Part shown: positions 26,159 to 33,577 of the stretch, piece by piece
Position numbering within the stretch: position 1 is the stretch's first letter
Layout: each line of letters starts with the position of its first letter
Source of the DNA: CAZAXU01 sp964489245
GTDB lineage: Bacteria; Bacteroidota; Bacteroidia; Flavobacteriales; Flavobacteriaceae
Reading direction: 5' to 3'
DNA length: 33,608 nt
Assembly: GCA_964489245.1 (NCBI GenBank)
Contig: CAZAXU010000023.1
Location: forward strand, 1-33,608
Program-made: the position numbers and the translations under genes
The notes under the pieces: generated by a model
Told to the model about the DNA's origin: nothing
The model's database searches: none
What the model saw: only the letters and a program-made list of their open reading frames with translations

Positions 26159-26584
26159 ATGAATACAATAAAATTAAAACAAGCTAATAAAAAGTCCTTA
26201 AAAGGAATTCTAGGTGTGCTCCCCATACTTATCGGAATGTTGCTATTGGTGAGCATGGTTAACATACTGGTGCCTAAATCTTTTTACGGAAGTTTATTCA
26301 ACGGGAATCTTTTTAGAGATGCACTAACGGGAAGCATCCTCGGTAGTATTTTAACAGGGAATCCTGTAACCGCCTACATCCTTGGAAGCGAGTTTTTGAA
26401 AAACGATGTAAGTATAATTGCCGTAACTGCGTTCATTGCAGCTTGGACAACCGTAGGGGTTATACAGCTACCTGCAGAATCGCTGATTCTAGGGAAAAAA
26501 TTTGCAATGTACCGAAACTTATCTGCATTTTTTATGTCTATTATCGTGGCAGTTACAACTTTTTTTATATTTAAATTCTTATAA
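26159..26584 (+). CDS. Small membrane protein, probable half of a split permease
   Basis: A 141-residue protein starting at ATG 26159, 10 bases after the dNTPase stop; an earlier in-frame ATG at 26123 lies inside that gene and is less likely. Four hydrophobic segments are seen at about 14-36, 52-78, 83-104 and 118-141. The loop ILTGNPVTAYILGSEFL and the AAWTTVGVIQLPAE segment recall halves of the COG0701/DUF318 (ArsP-like) permease family. The transported substrate is not known. The second half is probably the gene at 26893, separated by 308 bases of repeat-rich DNA. Family assignment is tentative. Confidence 0.65.
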   Translation: MNTIKLKQANKKSLKGILGVLPILIGMLLLVSMVNILVPKSFYGSLFNGNLFRDALTGSILGSILTGNPVTAYILGSEFLKNDVSIIAVTAFIAAWTTVGVIQLPAESLILGKKFAMYRNLSAFFMSIIVAVTTFFIFKFL

Positions 26585-26892
26585 TATAAAATATTCATGA
26601 CCGATAAATTGAATGACAATAAAACATGAAAATATAAACACATAAAAAGACGAATGACAATGAGTCTAAAAGGGAAAGGATGTCTCGATATGATGAAGCT
26701 GAGCTTCATCACTCGATGTAACAAACATAAAAGTTCAAAGTTTTTCCTTTTTTTTATACACGCTGAATTATGATTTAAGAATTTTTTTTCACGAATGCAC
26801 GAATTTTCAAAGGCAAGATTTACTTCTAAAATCTGAAATCATTTCGCCTTTCAACTTTACGAACTTTCAACTTTAAACTAAACTATAAACAC
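26585..26892. other. 308-base intergenic region with a perfect hairpin and short repeats
   Basis: No gene is supported here. It holds a perfect inverted repeat (26691-26700 with 26702-26711, core GATGAAGCT/AGCTTCATC) without a following T tract, an 11-base direct repeat TTTCAACTTTA at 26849-26859 and 26865-26875, and 'cacgaatgcacgaat'-type filler at about 26792-26806. Such filler is familiar in Bacteroidota intergenic DNA. Confidence 0.6.
26691..26711. repeat. Perfect palindromic hairpin between the two permease-half genes
   Basis: A 10-base arm at 26691-26700 is mirrored at 26702-26711 about a single G. It lacks a U tract, so it is not a classical terminator. It could be an operator, an RNA processing or stability hairpin, or a small repeat. 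Confidence 0.55.
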
Positions 26893-27399
26893 ATGAAAAG
26901 CGATAAAAACAAAGGAAAATGGATCTTTTTTATAGCGGTTGTGATGTTATACCTCCTTAGTTATCTCATTTCAAAAAAGAAATTTTTTCTAATTTCAGAT
27001 TTATTTATCAAGCTTATTATCCAAATAATGCCGGTTTTTCTGTTGGTATATGTTTTAATGGTGTCGGTCAACTATTTTGTCAATAACGAACAACTCCAAA
27101 AACTTATGAAAAACCAATCGGGTATAAAAATATGGCTTATTGCAATTGTTTCCGGAATCTTATCAATCGGACCGATTTATATGTGGTATCCATTGATGAA
27201 AGAATTGCAAAAATCAGGCGTAAAAAACAGATTCATTGCAACATTTCTTTACAACCGAGGCATCAAACTGCAGTGGCTCCCCATGCTGATACTCTATTTC
27301 GGATGGAAATATTCCGCCACCTTACTGATTATCATGGCAATATGCTCCATACCGCAAGGCATTATCACGGAAAAATGGATTGGAAACAAAGTCAAATAA
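26893..27399 (+). CDS. Small membrane protein, probable second half of a split permease
   Basis: A 168-residue polytopic membrane protein with hydrophobic segments at about 10-26, 33-63, 80-102, 113-137 and 140-160. The motifs SGILSIGPIYMWYPLMKELQ and ATFLYNRGIKLQWLPML (Gly-Pro-type loops between helices) resemble one half of a COG0701-type permease. With the gene at 26159 it would make one two-subunit transporter. It precedes the DUF2249/oxidase-like genes by 90 bases. Substrate unknown; no Cys-based metal motif is seen. Confidence 0.65.
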   Translation: MKSDKNKGKWIFFIAVVMLYLLSYLISKKKFFLISDLFIKLIIQIMPVFLLVYVLMVSVNYFVNNEQLQKLMKNQSGIKIWLIAIVSGILSIGPIYMWYPLMKELQKSGVKNRFIATFLYNRGIKLQWLPMLILYFGWKYSATLLIIMAICSIPQGIITEKWIGNKVK

Positions 27400-27458
27400 G
27401 CACCTGAAAAATAAAATATTTTTTTATTTAAAATTATTCCAAATAAAAGAAAAAACCT

Positions 27459-27466
27459 TACTTTTG
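27459..27466 (+). promoter_or_regulatory. Candidate -7 promoter box for the DUF2249 gene
   Basis: TACTTTTG, an exact TAnnTTTG match, 23 bases before the ATG at 27490, within a short A/T-rich gap. A -33 TTTG is not evident. If real, the DUF2249/oxidase-like pair has its own promoter. Confidence 0.5.
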
Positions 27467-27489
27467 TCCCCTCAATTGAAACAAACTAC

Positions 27490-28404
27490 ATGAAAGTAGA
27501 TCAACATACCAAAATTTCAAAAATTCTTAAAGAAAAACCCGAGGCTATTAACGTAATTGCCAATATAAACGTCAATTTCAAAAAACTGCAAAATCCAATC
27601 TTGCGCAGAAGTCTGGCAACACGTGTGTCTGTGAAAGATGCCGCAAAAATTGGAAAAGTGAAGGTTAATGATTTTTTAAAATCTCTTGAAAAAATCGGAT
27701 TTGAAGTTGAGTATATACAAGCTGTTGATGAGAAAAACCTTGAATTGCACATCATGCCTCCCGATTTTTCCGACAAAGAAATCATCACTTTGGATGTCAG
27801 ACCCATTATTGCCGAAGGAAAAGACCCTTTCGGATATATCAACAAAGCTGCCAAACAGATTGAATCCAATCAAATATTGCTGATTATCAACGACTTTGAG
27901 CCTATTCCATTGATTGAATATCTCATTGATAAAAGTTTTGTGCATTGGATGAAACAAGACAAAGACGGTAATTATCTGACCTATTTCAAACTCAATTGTC
28001 CACAAAGAAATTTTTTTCAACGACTGTTTGGCAAAAAAATGCCTTGCCAATTTCACACGCTCAATAAGCCCGATCAGAAAAAAGAACAAAAAAGAAAACA
28101 CAAGCATCAGACAGTTGATGTTCCGGAGCAAGACAAAAAACAATTCAACAAAATTGAACAGCAATACAAAGGCAATTTAAGAGAAGTGGATGTCCGCAAT
28201 TTGGAAATGCCCATGCCCATGCAAAAAATTTTAGAAGAAATCGAACAATTGAACAATGGCGAAGCTTTGTTTGTTCACCACAAAAGAATTCCACAGTTTT
28301 TATTGCCGGAACTCAAAAAACGTAACTTCAGTTATGTCTCAAAAAATATCGACGCCGACTATACTTATTTGATAGTTTATCGCGTTGAAGAAAATAAAAA
28401 TTAG
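27490..28404 (+). CDS. DUF1858-like plus tandem DUF2249 domain protein
   Basis: A 304-residue soluble protein. Residues 1-75 resemble DUF1858 (TKISKILKEKPEAINVIANI), a ScdA/RIC-type N-terminal helical domain, but with no Cys pair. Residues about 80-165 form a first DUF2249 (IITLDVRPI, DPFGYINKAAKQI). After a Lys-rich linker (KKEQKRKHKHQ), residues about 230-302 form a second (REVDVRNLEMPMPMQKILEE). DUF2249 is a small TusA-like α/β fold of unknown function, frequently encoded near nitric-oxide, denitrification and high-affinity oxidase genes. The next gene, an oxidase-like membrane protein, starts 5 bases later. Inference: it is a cytoplasmic partner or sensor for that protein, in nitrosative or low-oxygen metabolism. 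Confidence 0.8.
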   Translation: MKVDQHTKISKILKEKPEAINVIANINVNFKKLQNPILRRSLATRVSVKDAAKIGKVKVNDFLKSLEKIGFEVEYIQAVDEKNLELHIMPPDFSDKEIITLDVRPIIAEGKDPFGYINKAAKQIESNQILLIINDFEPIPLIEYLIDKSFVHWMKQDKDGNYLTYFKLNCPQRNFFQRLFGKKMPCQFHTLNKPDQKKEQKRKHKHQTVDVPEQDKKQFNKIEQQYKGNLREVDVRNLEMPMPMQKILEEIEQLNNGEALFVHHKRIPQFLLPELKKRNFSYVSKNIDADYTYLIVYRVEENKN

Positions 28405-28409
28405 AAAAA

Positions 28410-29723
28410 ATGGCAAAAAACCTACATACAGACAATGCACCTGATCTCAGTGTGGTCAAACCACATTTTTTGTTTGCCGCATTCGGACTAGCCATACTAG
28501 GCATTTTGATGTTGCTGAGCGGCGCTGACTTTTTTGATGTCTATTTCAATCATAAACTTCTGGCAATCACACACACTGCCGTGTTAGGTTGGCTGATGAT
28601 GCTGGTTTTCGGCTCTTTATATCAATTGATTCCCGTTGTTTTTGAAACAGCTTTATTCAGCGAAAAATTAGCCAAATTCACTTTCTGGCTCACCGCAATC
28701 AGCATTATTTTTTTGGTCTATACTTTTTGGATTGGAGATTATACAGAACTGCTTCCTTATGCTGCAACCTCCATGTATATTTCTTTGTTTTTCTTTGTTT
28801 TTAATATCGGGATGAGCTATAAGAATGCCGCACTAAAAAATATCAAATCCGTATTTATTTTAGCAGCCGTATTTTGGCTCCTAATGGCAGAAACAGAAGG
28901 CTTGCTGATTGCATTGAATTTCAAATATAATTTCTATCAAGCCGGACACCTATCTCATTTGCATACACATGCCATCATGGGATTGACAGGCTTTTTCCTA
29001 ATGATGATTTTTGGCGCAGGCACCACTCTGATTCCCATGTTTTTGATTTCACACCAACTCAATGAAAAACACTTATATAAAACTTTCTATTTGATGAATA
29101 TCGGCATTGCAGGATTGGTGCTGACCAAATATCTATCTCCCGACAAATACATCGAATTTTTATTTTGGAGCATTATTCTTATCGGTATTATATTCTATTT
29201 TTTATACATCAAAGATTCCTACAAAAAAAGAATGAAAAAAACGCTGGATGTCGGCATGAAATATACCATGATTTCACTGGTTTTTCTGTTATTGCCCATT
29301 GTTCTGAGCCTGATTGTTATCTTTCTGCAAAATAACCAAAATATATGGTTGGAAAGAATCACTTTGCTCTACGGACTAAGCATGATTTTCGGTTTTTTCA
29401 CCACCATTGCCTTAGGACAAACCTACAAAACACTGCCCTTTATCATTTGGTTGGAAAAATATCAAAAATTTGTCGGCAAATATCACACACCACTTCCCAG
29501 AGAACTATATTCCGAGAAAGTGGCAAACGCACAATATTATCTCTATATGAGCTTTTTGTTTATCATGTTTTTTGCCATCGTTCTGCAAAATATTTGGTTG
29601 GTGCGAACCGCAACGGCATTGTTTTTGGTCGTCACCATTCTATACAACTATAATGTGTGGAAAATGTTTTTCCACGATTCAGATAAATATATTCATGAAA
29701 GAGAAAAAGAAATTTTAAATTAA
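28410..29723 (+). CDS. Polytopic heme-copper-oxidase subunit I / NnrS-like membrane protein
   Basis: A 437-residue protein with about 12 predicted membrane helices. Two His-bearing helices share a pattern: THTAVLGWLMMLVFGSLYQLIP (54-75, H55) and HTHAIMGLTGFFLMMIFGAG plus TTLIP (185-209, H185 and H187; H180 and H183 just before). A third, His-less copy is near 335-355 (GFFTTIALGQTYKTLP). The single His in helix 2 and the general layout recall heme-copper oxidase subunit I and NnrS. However, the His-His copper pair and the Tyr cross-link motif of true oxidases are not seen, so it may bind heme without reducing oxygen. Its 5-base spacing to the DUF2249 gene makes an operon. Nitric-oxide-related function is inference from family and neighbours. 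Confidence 0.75.
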   Translation: MAKNLHTDNAPDLSVVKPHFLFAAFGLAILGILMLLSGADFFDVYFNHKLLAITHTAVLGWLMMLVFGSLYQLIPVVFETALFSEKLAKFTFWLTAISIIFLVYTFWIGDYTELLPYAATSMYISLFFFVFNIGMSYKNAALKNIKSVFILAAVFWLLMAETEGLLIALNFKYNFYQAGHLSHLHTHAIMGLTGFFLMMIFGAGTTLIPMFLISHQLNEKHLYKTFYLMNIGIAGLVLTKYLSPDKYIEFLFWSIILIGIIFYFLYIKDSYKKRMKKTLDVGMKYTMISLVFLLLPIVLSLIVIFLQNNQNIWLERITLLYGLSMIFGFFTTIALGQTYKTLPFIIWLEKYQKFVGKYHTPLPRELYSEKVANAQYYLYMSFLFIMFFAIVLQNIWLVRTATALFLVVTILYNYNVWKMFFHDSDKYIHEREKEILN

Positions 29724-29800
29724 GGGCGTTCGGGCGGGCTTTCGTTTCTCGCTCTTTTGACAAGCAAAAGGAGCTCAGACAAACACTCAATCCCTAACGC
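29724..29800. repeat. Dispersed palindromic repeat element of the Bacteroidota type
   Basis: Starting one base after the upstream stop, this 77-base, locally GC-rich element begins GGGCGTTCGGGCGGGCTTTC and ends CAATCCCTAACGC. Its ends pair (GCGTT-GGG with CCC-AACGC), and an inner hairpin is made by CTCTTTTG and CAAAAGGAG. I recall this head and tail, with a variable hairpin between, from intergenic regions of many Flavobacteriia genomes. Its nature (structured RNA or REP-like mobile repeat) is not known to me. Only this copy is seen here. Confidence 0.7.
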
Positions 29801-29833
29801 AATTTCAAATATAAACAACTAAACAACAACAAT

Positions 29834-30157
29834 ATGACTAAGGACTTGACAGAAATCAAAAAAGTAGAAAATGATATCTATGAACTACTCAAAACCGTCA
29901 TGGATCCCGAGATAGAAATAGACATCATCAATCTGGGACTCGTCTATAATATTTTGTATGACGGAGACAAAGACATACGCATTGAAATGACACTTTCAAC
30001 ACCGGCTTGTCCGCTCGGTGATGCCATCACGGACAACGTAAAAAACACCATCAAAAAACAATATGAAAATTTCAATGTAGACGTAGATTTGGTCTTTGAT
30101 CCTCCATGGGATGCTTCCATGATTAGTGAAGAAGGAAAAATCAGACTGGGAATGTAA
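29834..30157 (+). CDS. DUF59 (MIP18/SufT-PaaD-like) iron-sulfur assembly factor
   Basis: A 107-residue protein of the DUF59 family, which helps deliver iron-sulfur clusters to target proteins. The family core is complete: TVMDPEIEIDIINLGLVYNI with the DPE motif, TLSTPACPLGDAI with the conserved Cys, and FDPPWDASMISEEGK near the end. A stand-alone DUF59 protein next to DUF2249 and an oxidase-like protein fits maturation or repair of a metal-centre enzyme; that link is inference. A palindromic repeat separates it from the upstream gene, and a bidirectional terminator follows. Confidence 0.92.
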   Translation: MTKDLTEIKKVENDIYELLKTVMDPEIEIDIINLGLVYNILYDGDKDIRIEMTLSTPACPLGDAITDNVKNTIKKQYENFNVDVDLVFDPPWDASMISEEGKIRLGM

Positions 30158-30250
30158 AACCCGCAATATTGTTTTTGATATCTTCACCGCGCAAAGCAAT
30201 CTTGGAACTGAAATATATTTTCAGCAAATCATTTTGAACATATTTAACAA

Positions 30251-30283
30251 AAAAATTCCGCTGAAAAATTCAGCGGAATTTTT
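30251..30283. terminator. Bidirectional terminator between the DUF59 gene and gdhA
   Basis: A perfect 15-bp stem (30251-30265 with 30269-30283) with an AAA loop has an A-rich left and T-rich right arm, so it works for both strands. It lies 94 bases past the DUF59 gene and 51 bases past gdhA. Confidence 0.92.
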
Positions 30284-30333
30284 ATATCCCTTTATATCAT
30301 TTTTAGATATAGATTATCCGAAAAAATATAACG

Positions 30334-31689
30334 CTAGACTATTCCTTGCGCAAGCATGGCATCCGCCACTTTCACAAAACCGGCAATATTGGCTCCTTTT
30401 TCATAATCAACCCAACCTCCCGGGGTCTTACCGTACTTCACACACATTTCATGTATATCATTCATGATTCTTTTCAGTTTATCATCCACTTCTTCTCTAG
30501 ACCAGCCGTATCGCATAGAATTTTGACTCATTTCCAAGCCTGAGACAGCCACACCTCCCGCATTTGATGCTTTTCCGGGAGCATACAAGATTTTGGCTTC
30601 TTTATAAACATGAATGGCATCGGGAGTAGATGGCATATTGGCACCCTCGGCAACACAAATCACACCATTTTTTACCAATGTTTTAGCCTCTTCTTCGTTC
30701 ACTTCGTTCTGAGTGGCGCAAGGAAGTGCAATATCAGCCTTCACCCCCCAAGGTCTTTCTCCTTTAAAATATTGCGCTTTCGAATATTTATCCACATATT
30801 CATAAATACGTCCGCGTTTCACATTTTTCAAATGCATCACAAAAGCAAGTTTTTCCGTGTCTATTCCGTCCGGATCATAAATATAGCCGCCGGAATCTGA
30901 TAGCGTGACCACTTTTCCGCCCAATTGTGTGGCTTTTTCCGTTGCATATTGTGCTACATTTCCGGAGCCAGATATGGCAACTGTTTTTCCTTCAAAAGAA
31001 TCACCTTTTGTTTTGAGCATATGATCGGCAAAATAGACCGTGCCATAACCGGTTGCTTCAGGGCGAATCAATGAACCGCCAAAAGAAATTCCTTTTCCGG
31101 TCAAAACGCCCGTAAATTCATTACGCAATTTCTTATACTGACCAAACAAAAAACCGATTTCACGTCCTCCTACACCAATATCTCCGGCAGGAACATCAGT
31201 ATTTGCTCCGATATGGCGGAATAGTTCACTCATAAATGCCTGAGTAAAACGCATCACTTCCGTATCCGATTTTCCTCTTGTATCAAAATCAGACCCTCCT
31301 TTTCCGCCACCCATAGGCAAAGTGGTCAAAGAATTTTTGAAAGTTTGTTCAAAACCTAGAAACTTAAGAATACTCAAGTTAACCGTTTCGTGAAAACGTA
31401 ATCCTCCCTTGTAAGGGCCAATTGCCGAGTTAAATTCAACACGATAACCTCTGTTGACTTGTGTTTTTCCTTTATCATCAACCCAAGGAACACGGAACAT
31501 AATCACTCTTTCCGGCTCAATCATTCTTTCAAGCAACATTTTGCCACTATATTTAGGGTTCTCGTGAATAAAAGGAATCACGGCTTCAACCACTTCTTTT
31601 ACTGCTTGTAAAAATTCGGGTTCATTGACGTTACGCGTCTTTGCGTATTCCATAAAATCATCAATCTGTTTTTGATATTTGTTTTTCAT
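30334..31689 (-). CDS. gdhA: Glutamate dehydrogenase, probably NADP-specific
   Basis: A 451-residue hexameric-type GDH joining ammonia to 2-oxoglutarate. The substrate region YKGGLRFHE and the catalytic Lys in PMGGGKGGSDF are present, as are the nucleotide-binding VAISGSGNVAQYATEKA and CVAEGANMPST. The PAGDIGVGGREIGFLFGQYK segment and the ~450 length match the E. coli-type NADP enzyme. It is a single-gene unit, upstream promoter not clear, with a shared terminator downstream. Confidence 0.96.
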   Translation of the reverse strand: MKNKYQKQIDDFMEYAKTRNVNEPEFLQAVKEVVEAVIPFIHENPKYSGKMLLERMIEPERVIMFRVPWVDDKGKTQVNRGYRVEFNSAIGPYKGGLRFHETVNLSILKFLGFEQTFKNSLTTLPMGGGKGGSDFDTRGKSDTEVMRFTQAFMSELFRHIGANTDVPAGDIGVGGREIGFLFGQYKKLRNEFTGVLTGKGISFGGSLIRPEATGYGTVYFADHMLKTKGDSFEGKTVAISGSGNVAQYATEKATQLGGKVVTLSDSGGYIYDPDGIDTEKLAFVMHLKNVKRGRIYEYVDKYSKAQYFKGERPWGVKADIALPCATQNEVNEEEAKTLVKNGVICVAEGANMPSTPDAIHVYKEAKILYAPGKASNAGGVAVSGLEMSQNSMRYGWSREEVDDKLKRIMNDIHEMCVKYGKTPGGWVDYEKGANIAGFVKVADAMLAQGIV

Positions 31690-31924
31690 TTTGATACGTT
31701 TATTAGATTAATGTCTCGAATTTAAGATTTTTTCCAATAGGGACATCTGAAAAATGTCGCAATTTTTCAAACCAAATAAACAAAGATGAATTTATTTTTA
31801 ATAAAAGTGACTTTTATCACAATCAAAACGCAAAAAAAACAAATAGATAACCCTGCAAAACAGACTAAAGTTGCAAACTTTGCGCAAAACGGACTATTTT
31901 TTATTCCCACGCGAATCGCACACC

Positions 31925-31977
31925 GGACACTTCGATACAAATTTCATTCCTGCCGTCATGAAATTCACTCAGTGTCC
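31925..31977. ncRNA. Candidate structured RNA hairpin upstream of gdhA
   Basis: An outer stem GGACACT/AGTGTCC (31925-31931, 31971-31977) encloses an inner stem AATTTCAT/ATGAAATT (31940-31947, 31958-31965), with a 10-base apical loop. Two internal loops separate the stems. The nested arrangement within a GC-raised gap is unlikely to be random AT-rich DNA, but no known RNA class is recognised. The coding strand, if any, is unknown. Confidence 0.35.
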
Positions 31978-32100
31978 TTCTCTTATAATACAAACTTCAA
32001 CACCTACACAAAGGTTGTAACCTTCACTAAAAGGGTAAGGCTACAGAGGTAGAATAATAATGTTTAAAAAAATAAAAAAATTTGGTAAACCCATAGAATT

Positions 32101-32138
32101 CAGTGCGGGTTTTATTGCACTTAATTTCCAAACCGTTA
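32101..32138 (-). repeat. Repeat-like block downstream of the Fic gene
   Basis: Contains AGTGC/GCACT arms (32102-32106, 32117-32121) and an ATTGCACTTA...AACCGTTAT pattern. This parallels the block at 32181-32210 (ATTGCTTATAGCCGTT). The two together look like halves or copies of a repeat unit following the Fic gene. Confidence 0.35.
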
Positions 32139-32150
32139 TATCGTTTATTT

Positions 32151-33527
32151 TTACTCATTATTTTCAATTTTAGCACTTTCGCCCGCATTGCTTATAGCCG
32201 TTGTTGTAGGTAGTTCTTTTTTTATTATTTCTTCAAATATTTCACTTTTGCAAAATGCTTTTGTTTTTTTGTTTATATCTACTAAATCCAGATATCCTTT
32301 ATCTTTTAACTCGTATAAATCAGTTCTGGCTGTTTGATTTGAAACACTAAATCTATTCTCTATTTCTTTAACCGTAAATAGAATATCAGGTTCTTCATAA
32401 ATCCATTTTAAGATTAAAGCTTGTCTTTCGTTTATTCCTTTTATTTTTTGAAAATGGATATATCGTTTTTTTTCTTCTATTTTTCGTTGGATATATTCTC
32501 TTAAACTTTCGAAAGCTAACTTCATCATTTTTATTTTGTAATTAATAAAATAGGTAATATCATTTTCATCAATTTCGCTATACAGATAGGCTAACGCATA
32601 TTGTGTTTTGCTTTTTGCAATTAATCTTGAAATTGATAAATATTCAGTAAGCCAATATCCGTTTTTCAATAAATACCAATAAAATAATGCTCTTGCTGTT
32701 CTTCCGTTACCATCAACAAACGGGTGAATATATCCAAGCATAAAATGAATTATACAACCTTTGATTATTGGGTGAATAAATTGCTCGTTATTGCTTTCAT
32801 TAAAAAAAACAAACAAATTATTCATTAAATCTTCAATATTTTTATAATCAGGTGGTGTATGAACAATTTCTCCATCAACAACATCTACTACATTTATTTT
32901 ATTATGTGTTCTGAATTTTCCTTCATCGTCTTGATTATCTAATGTTTGGTAGGTTATTAATTTGTGTATTTCAAATAAGGTTTCCTTTGTCAAAGTTTTA
33001 TTTTTATTTTCGACAATATGTTTTATTGTTATAAAATTATTTAAAATCATTTGCTCAGATTTTGTTCTTGGTTTTTTATTCTTTCTGAGCATATCTTTTG
33101 CCTTTTCTCTTGTAGTAACGGCACCTTCTATTTGACTTGATGCAATAGCTTCTTCCATTATGGAACTTATCAAATATCTTTTCTTTTCATCTTCCGGGAT
33201 AATTGATTTTGCTTGTAATTGTCCGCCAATATTTAGGTCAAAATTATGTAGTTCTTTCTGTATGTGATTGGTTAGATTGTAATAAAACTTGTAATTTTTA
33301 AAAGTAATTTCTTTTGAGTGTATTGTTCTGCTAAATTTGACAGCACTCCATAAAATTTTTGAATCAATATTTTCTGGTGTTTTAGTGTATTTTACTTTGT
33401 CCCAATACAGATATTTATCGTTTATTTTATCAATAATTTCTTTATAATCATTGTTTATGAATAATTTTAGACCTTTATTCAATATGCTATTATCTTTCCA
33501 ACCTGGTGCTTTTTCAATTTTTTTCAT
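32151..33527 (-). CDS. Fic-family AMP-transferase with C-terminal winged helix
   Basis: A 458-residue Fic protein that probably transfers AMP from ATP to a target protein. The catalytic motif HPFVDGNGRTAR near 255-270 is complete. An N-terminal inhibitory helix of the (S/T)xxxE(G/N) form is seen as SSQIEG near 135, so it is a class II, self-inhibited Fic. Residues about 370-435 form a winged HTH (FTVKEIENRFSVSNQTARTD), suggesting DNA binding and autoregulation. Sampled lines of the gene are about 17-18% GC, against about 43% in gdhA, so it looks horizontally acquired. The last 18 or so residues (from PTTTAISNAGES) are encoded by repeat-like DNA at 32181-32210 and may not be native. It has a promoter and operator-like inverted repeat upstream; targets are unknown. 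Confidence 0.92.
   Translation of the reverse strand: MKKIEKAPGWKDNSILNKGLKLFINNDYKEIIDKINDKYLYWDKVKYTKTPENIDSKILWSAVKFSRTIHSKEITFKNYKFYYNLTNHIQKELHNFDLNIGGQLQAKSIIPEDEKKRYLISSIMEEAIASSQIEGAVTTREKAKDMLRKNKKPRTKSEQMILNNFITIKHIVENKNKTLTKETLFEIHKLITYQTLDNQDDEGKFRTHNKINVVDVVDGEIVHTPPDYKNIEDLMNNLFVFFNESNNEQFIHPIIKGCIIHFMLGYIHPFVDGNGRTARALFYWYLLKNGYWLTEYLSISRLIAKSKTQYALAYLYSEIDENDITYFINYKIKMMKLAFESLREYIQRKIEEKKRYIHFQKIKGINERQALILKWIYEEPDILFTVKEIENRFSVSNQTARTDLYELKDKGYLDLVDINKKTKAFCKSEIFEEIIKKELPTTTAISNAGESAKIENNE
32181..32210 (-). repeat. Repeat-like GC-rich block inside the 3' end of the Fic gene
   Basis: On the minus strand it reads CAACGGCTATAAGCAATGCG. It resembles repeats of the form ACAACGGCTATAAGCAAT / ACACCGTGTATAATTAATTGC that I recall flanking accessory genes in Flavobacteriia. 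The GC content jumps sharply relative to the AT-rich gene it ends. Confidence 0.45.
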
Positions 33528-33544
33528 TCGATAAATCTTTTTTA

Positions 33545-33577
33545 CAAATATATGTAAATATTTCCTAACTTATCAAA
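33545..33577 (-). promoter_or_regulatory. Promoter of the Fic gene
   Basis: On the minus strand TATATTTG (plus CAAATATA at 33545-33552) is the -7 box and TTTG (plus CAAA at 33574-33577) the -33 box, 21 bases apart. It lies 17 bases before the ATG at 33527. Confidence 0.6.

Larger units (their letters stand above)
31690..32150. other. 461-base intergenic region with several inverted repeats
   Basis: No gene is supported; an 88-codon open frame at 31786-32052 on the plus strand has no recognisable domain, is His/Arg/Thr-rich in its second half and is probably chance. The region holds an inverted repeat AAAGTT-gca-AACTTT (31867-31881), a nested two-stem hairpin (31925-31977), a palindrome AAGGTTGTAACCTT (32011-32024) and, at 32101-32138, a repeat-like block. 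The stretch 31861-31980 is about 43-45% GC by my count, above the surrounding gaps. Confidence 0.6.

Noticed and set aside
31925..31977. tRNA or known riboswitch
   Set aside because: No cloverleaf, CCA end or known aptamer core could be recognised; kept only as a structured candidate.
31786..32052. 88-codon plus-strand open frame in the gdhA-Fic gap
   Set aside because: No domain, signal or good ribosome-binding context, and it crosses hairpin repeats; the same DNA has short open stretches in several frames.
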